Positions 39,990 to 49,194 are shown, counted from the first letter of the stretch. The stretch: 64,000 bases of DNA from Alphaproteobacteria bacterium (GCA_016124315.1 WGNW01000088.1:1-64000); one strand, 5' to 3'. Notes: generated by a model from the sequence alone, not told the origin. Translations and numbers: made by a program.

Positions 39990-41165
39990 TCAGCCGTTCT
40001 CGTCCTCGGCCTTCGGGATGCCCGTTACCCTGAAGTAATCATCCCGGGCCGTCGTATCGGAGGCCATCAGCTCGCTCATCAGGTCCGGCAGCGACATGCG
40101 CCCCCAGCGGACCGCCTGCCTGAGCAGGAAGGAAATCGGCGAATGAGGCTCACTCGTTTCGAAGTACCGGGCGATCCGGTCGATTTCGGCAAAGGCCTGC
40201 TCGCGCGACGCGAGGCCGCCGGCCCGGGTCGACGCGGCGGCAGGCGTTCCTGCCGGGCCCGCGGCCACAACCTCGCCGGCCGGCGCCGGCGCGGCGGCAT
40301 CGTCGGACACGACGGGAAGCATCCCGGCCGTCAGCAGATCGAACATCTGCAGGCAGTCGTCGAGCGTCGCCTCGGTGCGGGAGGAGGAGAGCCGGTAGGC
40401 CCGCACCCTGGTGCCCTGCGCCTCGGACGCCGCCTCGGCCGAGGCTTCGCAGGCCTGGTTGATCGCCTCGATCATGGCCAGATAGGCATCCCGGCACGCC
40501 GCGATCTCGCTACGGCGGGCGACGAGCACCTGCTGCGGCACGCCGGCCAGCAGCGACCGGATCGCCGCCAGTTCGGCGCTTTCCGCATGGGAGGTGTCGT
40601 CGTCGTCGGCCGCCGGCTTGCGCGCCATTTCCAGCTTGACCTGCCAGAACTCGGGTGCGTCCGACCCCAGGCCCTCGACCACCGGCTGGCGCAGCATGGG
40701 CGCCGACAGCGCCTCCTCGGCGTCGAGCTGGGAGACGGGTTCGGCCCGCGCGAGGACGCCCGGGCCGTGGTCCTCGTCGAGGTCCTCGTCGTCATCGGAC
40801 TGGGGATGGAGCGCCGGCCAGAAGTCCCGCACGAGGCCGGCGCACAGCTCGAACCCCGAACGCAGACCGCCGAATCCGCCGGTCCGCGCCAGCGCCTGGA
40901 TCAGCGTGGCCGCCACCTCCATGTCCTTGGAATGCTCCCGCAGGATGCTCTGCGCGCGCTCGGACACGGTGCCCCACAGGACATCCGGCGGCGGATCGGA
41001 AACCACGCCGCGCAGCGAGCTCCGCTCGGCCGAGGTCGCCATCTTCTGCGCGTCGCGCATCTCCCGATAGGCGGCCCCGCCGGCGCCTCCCTCGCGCACG
41101 TCCGCGCCCGTCGGCTCGGGCTCGCCGATGGGCGCCAGCAGGTTTGCAACGGTGTTGTCATCCAT
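39990..41165 (-). CDS. tssA: T6SS assembly/cap protein TssA
   Basis: A 391-residue TssA. The ImpA_N domain covers the N-terminal part: LLAPIGEPEPTGADVREG (9-26), MRDAQKMATSAERSSLRG, WGTVSERAQSILREHSKDME and GFELCAGLVRDFWPALHP. An acidic insert (SDDDEDLDEDHGP) follows. The C-terminal segment REQAFAEIDRIARYFETSEP then HSPISFLLRQAVRW is typical of the class ending near the membrane-complex-binding domain. TssA primes sheath polymerisation and may cap the distal end. It lies between ppkA and tssB. Confidence 0.9.
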   Translation of the reverse strand: MDDNTVANLLAPIGEPEPTGADVREGGAGGAAYREMRDAQKMATSAERSSLRGVVSDPPPDVLWGTVSERAQSILREHSKDMEVAATLIQALARTGGFGGLRSGFELCAGLVRDFWPALHPQSDDDEDLDEDHGPGVLARAEPVSQLDAEEALSAPMLRQPVVEGLGSDAPEFWQVKLEMARKPAADDDDTSHAESAELAAIRSLLAGVPQQVLVARRSEIAACRDAYLAMIEAINQACEASAEAASEAQGTRVRAYRLSSSRTEATLDDCLQMFDLLTAGMLPVVSDDAAAPAPAGEVVAAGPAGTPAAASTRAGGLASREQAFAEIDRIARYFETSEPHSPISFLLRQAVRWGRMSLPDLMSELMASDTTARDDYFRVTGIPKAEDENG

Positions 41166-41229
41166 GGCGGACCTTCCCCCCTCGTCTGGCCACGTTCAGC
41201 CGCTCAGGCACGTGACGCCCGCGCCGCAC

Positions 41230-43722
41230 CTAGCCGCCCCCCGCGACCTTGCGCACGGTTTCCAGGCCGCGCTTCGCATCGGCGAGCGACGGCGTGATAT
41301 CCAGTGCCTTGGTGAAATCCCGCTCGGCGGCATCGTATTGCCGCAGCGCGTAGTACCCCCACCCGCGCTGGCTGTACAGGCCGGCATTGTTCGGCGACAG
41401 GGAGATCGCCCGGTTGAGCACGTCGATCGCCTTTTGCGGCTGGTTGATGAACAGGTTGATCGCTGCGCTCGCCCACAATGCCTGAACGAAGTTGGGATCG
41501 ATGGCCAGTGCCTTGTCGTAGTCGGCGAGGGCTTCCTGGACCTTCTGCATCTTGTGATAGGCAGCGCCCCGACGATAGTAGATCGACGCATCGGCGCCGC
41601 CGGCGTCGATGACCTTGGAATAGCTGGCGACGGCGCTCGGCAGGTCTCCCGAGGCGCTGTAGATGTCGCCGAGGTCCGTCGGCAGCGTCTTGTCGTCCGG
41701 CTTCAGGCCGATCGCCGTATTGATGTCGGCTACCGCCGCATCGGTCTTGCCCATCTTCTGACGCACCCACGCCCGCCGGCGCCAGACATCCGCGTCCTTC
41801 GGCCGTTGCTGCAAGTAGGCGGAATAGAGATCGTCCGCCTTCGCGTAGTTCTTCCGCCCGTCATAGTACTTGCCGATGTAGTAGAGGTCGTAAGCCTCAT
41901 CGGGCGCGAGCTGGAGCGTCTTCTCGAACGCCTGGTCGGCATCGGCGAAGCGTCCCTGGCCTTCGAGCGCCTGCCCCAGGCCGAACTGCGCCGCGGCGGA
42001 GTCCGGCATCTGCTGCAGGGCATCTCCGAACAGCTTGGCGGACACAGCGTAGTTGTGGCTGGCCAGGGCCGTCTTGGCGGCGACCAGAAGGTCTCCGGCC
42101 TCCTCACCGGCCGGTGCCGCTTCCTTCGTCGGAGCAGGGTTGGCCGGCGCGGCGGGCTTCGCCGGCCGCGCGGAAGCGGTCTTGCCTGGGGCGGGCGCCT
42201 CCGGCGCCTGTGCGGCCGCCGCGGCGCGCTGCCGCGCCGCCTCCTCCGCCTTCGCGGCCTCCTCCCTGATCCGCTGCAGCGCCTCCCAGCGCTGCCGGGC
42301 CGCCCGCTGCTCGGCTGCCGCCTCGGTGTCGGGCGCGGCCGCCTCCGGCGCCGTCTCCGGGGCGCCGGCCTCCGGGAGCGGTTCGGCCGGCGTGGGTAGC
42401 GCGGATTCGGGTGGCGTGGATTCGGGTGGCGCGGTTTCGGGTGGCGCGGTTTCGGGCGGGACGGCTCCGGGCGGGGCGGCCTCCGGCGGCACCGTCGCGG
42501 GCGCCTCGGCCACGGTCGCGGGACCCGGCCCGGCCGCGTTGCGCGACTGGAGGAAATACCACCCCCCGGCAAGCAGGGACGCCAGCACGAGGACCGCGCC
42601 GACGGCGATCCCCGCGGTTACCCCCGGCTTCCGTTCGCGCTTCTCGGGCGGCTTCGAGTCCACCCAGGCCGGTCGCTGCGAAATTCTGGTCCGCCGCTCC
42701 CCGTCCTCTGCCGCGGCGTCATCGGGCGCCGGGGTGTCGGCTGCTGCGGCGCCGGTCGCCGCGGTGCTTGCCGCAGCGCTGTCGACCACGGCCGCTGGAG
42801 GGGCCGACGGCGCGGCGGCATCTTCCGCCAGGATCAGCGCCTTGAGCGCCTCGGCATCCGCCGGCCGGCCCTTGGGCTCGACCGACAGGCACTGGTCGAT
42901 GGCCTTCAGGAAGTTGGGCGGATAGGACCCCGCAGCCGCTTCGACGGCGGGCTTCAGGTTGTCGACCTCCCGCCTGATCAGGGGAATCGGAATGTCGTTC
43001 GATTCGACCCCGGTCACCGTGCGGTAGAGCACGACGCCGAACGCGTAGAGATCCGTGCGGGGGCCGACCTTTTCGATCGGCACGTACTGCTCGAACGCGC
43101 TGTAGGGCGGCGAGAAGAAGCCCATGCCGGACAGGGTCACGGCGCTGGCTTCCTGTCGGGCCGCGCCGAAGTCGATGAGGACCGGAGAGCCGTCCCTGCG
43201 GATCAGGATGTTGGCCGGCTTGATGTCCCGGTGGATCACCTGCTCGCGGTGCGCGATGGCCAGCCCGTCCAGCAGCGCCAGCGCCATGGGCCGCAGCCGG
43301 TCCCACGGAATGACCTTCTCGCGCTTGAGCACGTCGCTGAGCGACTCCGCGTCCTCGTAGTTCATCACCATGTAGGCGGTGCCGTTCGCCTCGAAGAAGT
43401 GACGCACCTGGATGAGGCTGCGATGGTGGTAGCGCTCGCTGAGGCGCAGCAGGATGTCGGCCTCGGAGATGAACTTCCTCAGCCCGAATTCGTAATCCTG
43501 CGTCCGGTCGGTCGTCGTCGGCACGACCCGGGTCAGCTGCGTCCGGTGGGCGAGCGAGGATGGCAGGTACTCCTTGATGGCGACCTGCATGGAAATGCCG
43601 GGATTGGAATGGCGCGCGCGGTAGACGATGCCGAAGCCGCCGGCGCCGAGCACTTCCTCGATGACGAACTGGTCCAGCTGATAGCCGATGGGGAGAGCGT
43701 GGCCGAAGAACCCCTCTGTCAT
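41230..43722 (-). CDS. ppkA: T6SS Ser/Thr protein kinase PpkA with membrane helix and periplasmic TPR domain
   Basis: An 830-residue kinase. The catalytic domain spans about 14-300: glycine loop GAGGFGIVY (26-34), Lys50 in VAIKEY, catalytic HRDIKPANI (164-172), DFG at 184-186 and an APE-like SPPYSAFEQY. One membrane helix lies at about 368-390. The outer part has a Pro/Glu-rich tract (about 411-460), an Ala/Glu coiled-coil-like stretch (470-505) and TPR repeats (about 545-820). In T6SS, PpkA phosphorylates FHA or TssL to switch the machine on. ATG 43722 was chosen because GAGGGTGG precedes it and the kinase fold begins right after. The large periplasmic TPR part suggests sensing or scaffolding. 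Confidence 0.92.
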   Translation of the reverse strand: MTEGFFGHALPIGYQLDQFVIEEVLGAGGFGIVYRARHSNPGISMQVAIKEYLPSSLAHRTQLTRVVPTTTDRTQDYEFGLRKFISEADILLRLSERYHHRSLIQVRHFFEANGTAYMVMNYEDAESLSDVLKREKVIPWDRLRPMALALLDGLAIAHREQVIHRDIKPANILIRRDGSPVLIDFGAARQEASAVTLSGMGFFSPPYSAFEQYVPIEKVGPRTDLYAFGVVLYRTVTGVESNDIPIPLIRREVDNLKPAVEAAAGSYPPNFLKAIDQCLSVEPKGRPADAEALKALILAEDAAAPSAPPAAVVDSAAASTAATGAAAADTPAPDDAAAEDGERRTRISQRPAWVDSKPPEKRERKPGVTAGIAVGAVLVLASLLAGGWYFLQSRNAAGPGPATVAEAPATVPPEAAPPGAVPPETAPPETAPPESTPPESALPTPAEPLPEAGAPETAPEAAAPDTEAAAEQRAARQRWEALQRIREEAAKAEEAARQRAAAAAQAPEAPAPGKTASARPAKPAAPANPAPTKEAAPAGEEAGDLLVAAKTALASHNYAVSAKLFGDALQQMPDSAAAQFGLGQALEGQGRFADADQAFEKTLQLAPDEAYDLYYIGKYYDGRKNYAKADDLYSAYLQQRPKDADVWRRRAWVRQKMGKTDAAVADINTAIGLKPDDKTLPTDLGDIYSASGDLPSAVASYSKVIDAGGADASIYYRRGAAYHKMQKVQEALADYDKALAIDPNFVQALWASAAINLFINQPQKAIDVLNRAISLSPNNAGLYSQRGWGYYALRQYDAAERDFTKALDITPSLADAKRGLETVRKVAGGG
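42401..42490. repeat. Six tandem 15-bp repeats inside ppkA
   Basis: Six consecutive 15-base units of the form GCGGNTTCGGGTGGC, degenerating to the right, lie in frame within ppkA. On the coding strand they encode repeats of Pro-Pro-Glu plus two small residues in the extracytoplasmic linker. Because the unit is a multiple of three, expansion or contraction would only change linker length. Confidence 0.8.
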
Positions 43723-43759
43723 CTGACCACCCTCATCCGCTCCGGCACCATCGCGACAC

Positions 43760-44419
43760 CTACTGACAATATTCGGGGATGAAGCAGTCGGGCTTCTGGG
43801 ATTTCGGCTGGTCGTCCCGCGCGGACTGCGGCTTCGCGGTTCGCCTGACCGCAGCGCCGCCGACGGCGCCAAGGTCGAATATCGGCTCCTCGAATTGCAG
43901 GTCGGCGAGCCTGATCCGGCCGGTAGCCAGCCTCTGCGCCGCCTGCGCGTCCAGGTGGCGTCCGCCCGAGGTCTGGAAGAGGGCGCCCCAAGGCGGACTT
44001 ACCGGAGCGAATTCGGCGTCGTCCGCCGGCCACGAAAGGGTCTTGGGGACGATGAATTCGATCCAGGCACAGCCATCGCAGTCCGGTGCATCGACCTTCG
44101 CGCGCAGCACGGCGCCGCGCGCCAGCTTCACCTGTCGGCGGTCCCGTTCAGACCGGATGCCCACCTTCCTGTCGTCGATGGTTCTGGCCTGAGCGCCCGG
44201 TTTCCACTTGATGCCGTACGTCAGATAGGGCTCGCCCGCCTTGGTGGTCAGCGACCAGGTCAGCTTCAGGTTGTCGACATCGACCGTGTCCGGCCGGTCG
44301 GACTTCCAGCCGGCGACCGAAATCTCTCCATTGTTCACCGGGTCCGAGGCATGGGCATTGCCCGCCGCGCCGAGCAGGACGGCCAGCAAGACGCCAAGAC
44401 CGGCCCGGGGGACGTTCAT
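43760..44419 (-). CDS. Secreted protein of unknown function in T6SS regulatory cluster
   Basis: A 219-residue protein with a clean signal peptide (MNVPRAGLGVLLAVLLGAAG, cleavage likely after NAHA). The mature part has a beta-rich character: NGEISVAGWKSDRPDTVDVD, LKLTWSLTTKAGEPYLTYGI, then a CDGC pair and a C-terminal region ending CFIPEYCQ. No lipobox cysteine is present, so it is not TssJ. It is placed between the SEL1 protein (7 bp gap) and ppkA (37 bp gap), so a periplasmic partner of the PpkA TPR domain is plausible. No family recognised. ATG 44419 was chosen for the signal peptide. Confidence 0.8.
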   Translation of the reverse strand: MNVPRAGLGVLLAVLLGAAGNAHASDPVNNGEISVAGWKSDRPDTVDVDNLKLTWSLTTKAGEPYLTYGIKWKPGAQARTIDDRKVGIRSERDRRQVKLARGAVLRAKVDAPDCDGCAWIEFIVPKTLSWPADDAEFAPVSPPWGALFQTSGGRHLDAQAAQRLATGRIRLADLQFEEPIFDLGAVGGAAVRRTAKPQSARDDQPKSQKPDCFIPEYCQ

Positions 44420-44426
44420 GGGCACC

Positions 44427-46724
44427 CTAGCGCAGGCGTTCAAGACGTTTGGCCGCTTGTGCCTGACCCTGGTCGGCGGCACGGGCATACCAGCGTTGGG
44501 CTTCCGCCTTGTCCTTCTTGACGCCGCGCCCCTTCTCATAAGCCATTCCCATGGCGAACTGCGCGTCTGCATTCCCTAACTCGCCAGCCTGACGGTAGTA
44601 TTCGGCAGCTTTGATCTCGTCGGATTTCACCCCCTTGCCCTCATCATACATGAATCCGACCCAGTACAAACCCAGAGCGTCTCCTCCGGCCGCCGCCTTC
44701 TGAAACAAGGGATAGGCCTGGTCGCGGTCTTCCTTCACCCCGGTTCCCTCGTAGTAGAGGACGCCCAGGTTGGCGAACGCGGGGGCGTAACCCTGCTCCG
44801 CCGCGCGCTTGAGCCATGTCACCGCCTCGGGAAGCTTTTCCGCGGCAAACTGGCCCGAGGCGTAGAGCCGCCCGAGGGCCTGTTGCGCCGGAGCGTAGCC
44901 CGCGTTCGCAGCCTTGGTGTACAAGGCGACCGCCTGGGAAAGATCGCGCTGCGTGCCCGCCCCGTTCTCGTAGGCCCAGGCAAGTCCGGTCAGGCCTGCC
45001 GGCACCCCCGCATCGGCGGCGCGGCCGTACCACTTGACAGCCATCGCCAGATCTTTCGGGACGCCTTCGCCCTGGCGGTAGAAGTCGCCAAGGCGCGCCT
45101 GCGCGGCGCCGTCGCCGTGATCCGCCGCCCGGCGGTACCACGTGGCCGCCTCGACGTCGTCCTTCGGAACCCCGCGCCCCTCGTCGTAAAGCTGCCCAAG
45201 GCGCGCTTCGGCCGAGGGCATGTCGGCCTTGGCCGCCTTGAGCAGGTCGTCCTTCGCCTTGGCGGCGTCCGCCGGGCTGGCATCCGGTCCGGACTCCAGC
45301 AGCGCAAGGCCGAGTTCGCCGTAGAGGGACTGCTGCGCGGCCGCCTTGGCATAATAGTCCCGCGCCTTCGCCGGATCCTTCGAGACCCCCTTGCCGTAGG
45401 CGTACATGTCTCCAAGCGCCGCCGCGGCCGGGGCGTAGCCGGCGGCATAGGACCGTTCGAACTTGTCGCGCGCGCCCAGGGGGTCCCGTGGACCGTCCCA
45501 GCCGTTCAGCGACATCAGACCGAGGCCGTAGAGTGCCCGCTCGTCGCCGTTCGCCTCGGCCGCCTCGAACAACGTCCGGGCCTCGTGGAGCAGCTTGCCG
45601 GCTTCATCGGGATCGCGGGCGTCGAAATTGCCGGCGGCGAGCAGCGTCCTCGCCAGTTGCAGCTTGAGCCGCTGCGACTGCGGATAGGCCTCGCTGGCCT
45701 GCCGGCACGCCGGCACGGCCTCGCTGGTGTCAATCCGGTGCAGGTAGACCCCTGCCGCCCAGGCCGGGCGTTCCGCGTCGTCGGGATCGGCGGCGAGGAA
45801 ATCGCACTGGTTGGCCTGCGGCACCTGCGCCTTGAGCGCGCTGACGTCGCCGCAGGTCAGATCGCCCGTCACCGTGATCGAGGCGGTCTCGGGCGCGCTC
45901 CTTCTGTCCATTTGCAGCTTGGCCACGGCCTGCTTGAAGGCCGGCGTGTCGGCCTGGGCGGTCCGCGACAGGTAGCCCATCTCCCTCAGCATCTTGAGTG
46001 CCTGTTCCTTTTCGTCCGGTCCCACCTGGCACGCCACCGCCGGCGCGAACCCTTCCGTCCCGTCGCCCTCCGGCGGAACGCCGGGCGGTCCTGCCAATTC
46101 CGGGGGCGCTGCGCCCAACTGAGGCGGCGCGACGGCTGGTTCCGTGGCCGCGACATCCGGTCGCGGCTGTCCGCCGCCGCCAGCCGACCCTGCACCCCCG
46201 CCTGGCTGTCCCGGCAGGGGGTTGGGCGGCGGGCCGGCACCGGCGCACCCGGCATTGGCCGCCATATTCTGCGTATGGGTGCGCATCTGCTCGGCTTCCC
46301 GGTAGCCTTCCTGACCCGGCACGGCGTGCGTGAAGTAACTCTCCACCAGGGCATAGGCCTTGCAGGTCTGCCCGAGACCCAGACGCGCCTCGGCCTCCGC
46401 AAGATCGAGGCTGGCGGGCAGGTTGCAGAGATTCGTCGAGCGGATGTCCTGGATGATGCGCAGCGCCCCCGCATAGTCGGTGGTCCTTCGCTTGGCGATC
46501 AGTTCCTGCTGATATTCCGTGATCAGCTTGGTGCGCCAGCCTCCCTGAGCCCCTTCCGGCTGTACGCAGGCCGCCCCTCCATCCGCCGGCTGCGCGCGCG
46601 CAGCCGCGGGAGCCAGCAAGGCCGCCGCAACGGCCCACATCATCGCGCTCGCCAACAGCAGGGGAATGTCGCGGCGAACTACCTTGGCGCCCCCCGCGCC
46701 AAGCCGACCCGTCTTTCGAACCAT
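44427..46724 (-). CDS. SEL1-repeat exported protein in T6SS regulatory cluster
   Basis: A 765-residue protein. An N-terminal hydrophobic export signal (about 20-45, ending AAARAQ) precedes a Cys-containing domain, a Pro/Gly-rich linker (about 160-215), a region of tetratricopeptide-like helices, and at least nine SEL1-like repeats from about residue 440 to the end (pattern A-x2-G-x-Y-x-G-x-GV-x-KD-x2-KA-x2-WY-x2-AA). SEL1 repeats bind proteins and often work in signalling or envelope stress. Encoded between pppA and the secreted protein/ppkA; its ATG overlaps the pppA stop (TGATG). It may be an input for PpkA. Confidence 0.85.
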   Translation of the reverse strand: MVRKTGRLGAGGAKVVRRDIPLLLASAMMWAVAAALLAPAAARAQPADGGAACVQPEGAQGGWRTKLITEYQQELIAKRRTTDYAGALRIIQDIRSTNLCNLPASLDLAEAEARLGLGQTCKAYALVESYFTHAVPGQEGYREAEQMRTHTQNMAANAGCAGAGPPPNPLPGQPGGGAGSAGGGGQPRPDVAATEPAVAPPQLGAAPPELAGPPGVPPEGDGTEGFAPAVACQVGPDEKEQALKMLREMGYLSRTAQADTPAFKQAVAKLQMDRRSAPETASITVTGDLTCGDVSALKAQVPQANQCDFLAADPDDAERPAWAAGVYLHRIDTSEAVPACRQASEAYPQSQRLKLQLARTLLAAGNFDARDPDEAGKLLHEARTLFEAAEANGDERALYGLGLMSLNGWDGPRDPLGARDKFERSYAAGYAPAAAALGDMYAYGKGVSKDPAKARDYYAKAAAQQSLYGELGLALLESGPDASPADAAKAKDDLLKAAKADMPSAEARLGQLYDEGRGVPKDDVEAATWYRRAADHGDGAAQARLGDFYRQGEGVPKDLAMAVKWYGRAADAGVPAGLTGLAWAYENGAGTQRDLSQAVALYTKAANAGYAPAQQALGRLYASGQFAAEKLPEAVTWLKRAAEQGYAPAFANLGVLYYEGTGVKEDRDQAYPLFQKAAAGGDALGLYWVGFMYDEGKGVKSDEIKAAEYYRQAGELGNADAQFAMGMAYEKGRGVKKDKAEAQRWYARAADQGQAQAAKRLERLR

Positions 46725-47515
46725 CAGGAATTCTTCATGTGGCTGTAGAGAAGGACCGAGACGTTGTCCTGGTATTCTCTGTTCTGCTGCTTCACCGCCG
46801 CAATCAGCGCCTCGACCGTCGTCTGCGCGTCGCCGAGCTCGTGGCGCAGCAGAGTCTCGACGATCTGCTCCGGCCGGAGGCTATCGATTCCATCGGTGGC
46901 GACGATCAGCTGGTCGCCGGGCATCAGCCGATACGGATCGCCGGGCAGATCCACCAGCGTCAGATCGGCACCCGACAGCGCCGACCTCAGCATGTGGGAT
47001 CCCTTGGGCGAGCTGGCGTCGTCCGCCGCAATCCGCCCCTCGGCCATCAGCTGGGCGTAGACCGGCTTCATGGAATGATCCTCATTGAGCCGGACGAGAT
47101 CGGATCCCCGGAACAGGAAGAGCGGGGAATCGCCGATGCTGATCCACCACAGCGAGTCTCCGGCGATCAGCGCGGCGACCAGGGTGGAGCCCATGCCGCG
47201 AAGCGCCTCGTTTTCCTCGACGGCCCGCCCGATCGCCCTGTTTGCCTCGATCGCCGCATCGTTCAGGCGCTTGGGGATGCTTTGCGCGTCCTCGACATGG
47301 CGTCCGGGGTCGAAGGCTTCGACGAACCGGTTGACCGCCGTGGTGCTCGCCACGTCGCCGCTGGTGTGGCCGCCCATGCCGTCCGCCACGATCATCAGCA
47401 GGTACTGCAGGACGCCCGTATCCGGATCCACCAGCCCGTGGACGTCGTAATTGTCTTCCTGCCGTGACCGGCTGCCGACATCCCGCGCGGCGCCCACGAA
47501 CTGGTTGTTGGCCAC
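46724..47515 (-). CDS. pppA: T6SS PP2C-type protein phosphatase PppA
   Basis: A 263-residue PP2C/PPM phosphatase. Metal-binding motifs: RDVGSRSRQEDNYDVHG (11-27), IVADGMGGHTSGDVAS (42-57), GDSPLFLFRGSDLVRLNEDH and LIVATDGIDSL, followed by DNVSVLL. PppA reverses PpkA phosphorylation and resets T6SS firing. GTG 47515 follows GGGAGGG. It is the first gene of the long minus-strand T6SS operon, so the promoter should lie in 47516-47734. Confidence 0.94.
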   Translation of the reverse strand: MANNQFVGAARDVGSRSRQEDNYDVHGLVDPDTGVLQYLLMIVADGMGGHTSGDVASTTAVNRFVEAFDPGRHVEDAQSIPKRLNDAAIEANRAIGRAVEENEALRGMGSTLVAALIAGDSLWWISIGDSPLFLFRGSDLVRLNEDHSMKPVYAQLMAEGRIAADDASSPKGSHMLRSALSGADLTLVDLPGDPYRLMPGDQLIVATDGIDSLRPEQIVETLLRHELGDAQTTVEALIAAVKQQNREYQDNVSVLLYSHMKNS

Positions 47516-47734
47516 ATGACCCTCCCTTGTGCCCTGAGGCGGAAGTCTATTACGCCGTTTTGCTCGGCGGAACGCATAACTCCGTACCGCCCCATCAATC
47601 TATCAGCGCACCATTGCGGCATCGCCGACCTTCTGGATGGGCAGGGTGCATTCCGCATTCGATTGCCGGCGCGACCTCATGCACTATCGAGGGGAGCATC
47701 CACACCAATCGGGTAGACTGACGGGGAGACAGCA

Positions 47735-48199
47735 ATGATCGACTACGACGTGGGAATGGCCGGGGCCGAGCTGACGCCCGCCCAGGTATCGGCGCAGCTG
47801 GCATGCCGCAACGTCCTCATGGTGTTCATCCACCTGATCGACGAAGGCCGCTCGCTCGAACTGGTGGAGCTGTTCGCCGAGGACGGCGTGATGGAGGCGG
47901 TGCCGCACACTTTCCGCGGACGCAGGGAGATCCGCGATTTCCTGACCTCACGCGCCGGCGGCGAGGGTACGCGGCGCACCGTCCACGCCCTGGCCAACAT
48001 GCAGTTCCGCCACGTGTCGGACACCGAGGTCCACTGCAGCTCGGTGTTCACCCTGTTCGCCTACGACGCCGCCCAGCCCAGGGCGAACCTGACGCCCGGG
48101 GCGCTCTATTCCCTGGAGGACAGTTTCCGCAAGGACGCCGACGGCGTCTGGCGCTTCGCCCATCACCGCCGCGCCCTGATCGTCGAGGGCGGCGCCTGA
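47735..48199 (+). CDS. SnoaL/NTF2-like protein
   Basis: A 154-residue protein with the NTF2-like cone fold pattern. An N-terminal helix pair is followed by LVELFAEDGVMEAVPHTFRG (47-66), IRDFLTS, VHALANMQFRHVSDTEVHCS and a C-terminal FRKDADGVWRFAHHRRALIV. Such proteins are small enzymes (isomerases, hydratases, ring-hydroxylating dioxygenase beta-like) or binding proteins. ATG 47735 has GGGGAGAC nearby. It is divergent from pppA and convergent with the esterase gene. Substrate unknown. Confidence 0.8.
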   Translation: MIDYDVGMAGAELTPAQVSAQLACRNVLMVFIHLIDEGRSLELVELFAEDGVMEAVPHTFRGRREIRDFLTSRAGGEGTRRTVHALANMQFRHVSDTEVHCSSVFTLFAYDAAQPRANLTPGALYSLEDSFRKDADGVWRFAHHRRALIVEGGA

Positions 48200-48249
48200 A
48201 CCGCCCCTGAAGAGCCGCCGACGAGCGGGACGGCGCGCGTCGCCGTCAC

Positions 48250-49194
48250 TCACGCCCGGCTGAGCACCTGCTTCAGCGCGTCGAGCTGATGAGCGATGGC
48301 GCGCCGGCTGACCGTCGCCTCCGGCACGACCAGATCGAAGCCGTGCGGGGCGCCCGGAAACACCGCGAGGTCGACGGGAATGCCCGCCTCCATCAGGCGG
48401 CTGGCGTAGCGGATGCACTCGTCGCGGAACAGGTCCAGGTCGCCGGTCATGACGTAGGTCGGCGGGAGCCCTCCGACGTCCTGGGCGCGGGCCGCCGCCG
48501 CGTAGCATGACGCTCCCGCCTCCTCGACGTAGAGCGACCACGCGGTCAGCGAGACGTCGCGGGTCCACACGCCGGGAGGCAGATCGAGATTGCCGGATGC
48601 CGTGTCGTGGGTGTCGTCGATCATCGGGTAGATCAGGAGCTGGTAGAGCAGCGCCGGCCCCTTCCGGTCGCGGTTGAGCAGCGCGGCTCCGGCGGCGACT
48701 CCGCCGCCGCCGCTCGGTCCCCCGAGCACGATCCTGGCCGGGTCCAGCCCCAGCGCGGCGGCGTTCGCGGCGATCCATTCGATCACGGCGCACGCGTCGC
48801 GGGGCGCGGCGGGCGCCCGGTGCTCGGGCGCCAGCCGGTACTCGACCGAGATGACGGTCATCAGGGGCGTGTAGCGAAATGCCCATGGATCGTCCGCGGC
48901 GCCGATCACGTAGCCGCCGCCATGCAGCCAGACCAGCACGCTTTCCGGCCACAGCGCCCGCGGATCCCGGTAGATGACGACCGGCACGTCGGGATCGCCG
49001 TCGAGGCCCGGAACGGTGCGGCGCTCCGTGGTCCCGTCGAACGGATACTGGCCGGCCTTCGTATCGTCCAGCCGCCCGTTGCCCGCCGCGCGGGCCGCCG
49101 CCATGTCGGGCCCGATAAGGGCGAATATCTCGCCGACGGCCTCCGGAAAGGCCGGAGCCACCTCCGGATCGATACGGTCCTTGACTGTCTTCAT
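48250..49194 (-). CDS. Alpha/beta hydrolase, HSL-type esterase
   Basis: A 314-residue esterase of the hormone-sensitive-lipase family. Oxyanion motif HGGGYVIG (91-98), EYRLAPEHRAPAAPRD (118-133), nucleophile Ser161 in GGPSGGG, acid Asp in TGDLDLFRDE and His in PGAPHGFD. The family usually has GDSAGG, so Asp-Ser-Ala is replaced by Pro-Ser-Gly; the triad itself looks complete. Cytoplasmic (no signal peptide). ATG 49194 is preceded by GGAGGGAGGA. Natural substrate unknown. Confidence 0.9.
   Translation of the reverse strand: MKTVKDRIDPEVAPAFPEAVGEIFALIGPDMAAARAAGNGRLDDTKAGQYPFDGTTERRTVPGLDGDPDVPVVIYRDPRALWPESVLVWLHGGGYVIGAADDPWAFRYTPLMTVISVEYRLAPEHRAPAAPRDACAVIEWIAANAAALGLDPARIVLGGPSGGGGVAAGAALLNRDRKGPALLYQLLIYPMIDDTHDTASGNLDLPPGVWTRDVSLTAWSLYVEEAGASCYAAAARAQDVGGLPPTYVMTGDLDLFRDECIRYASRLMEAGIPVDLAVFPGAPHGFDLVVPEATVSRRAIAHQLDALKQVLSRA

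Noticed and set aside
43760-44419. The 219-residue secreted protein as a TssJ substitute
   Set aside because: TssJ is a lipoprotein of about 150-180 residues with a lipobox cysteine; this protein has an ordinary signal peptide with no cysteine at the cleavage site and a different fold pattern.
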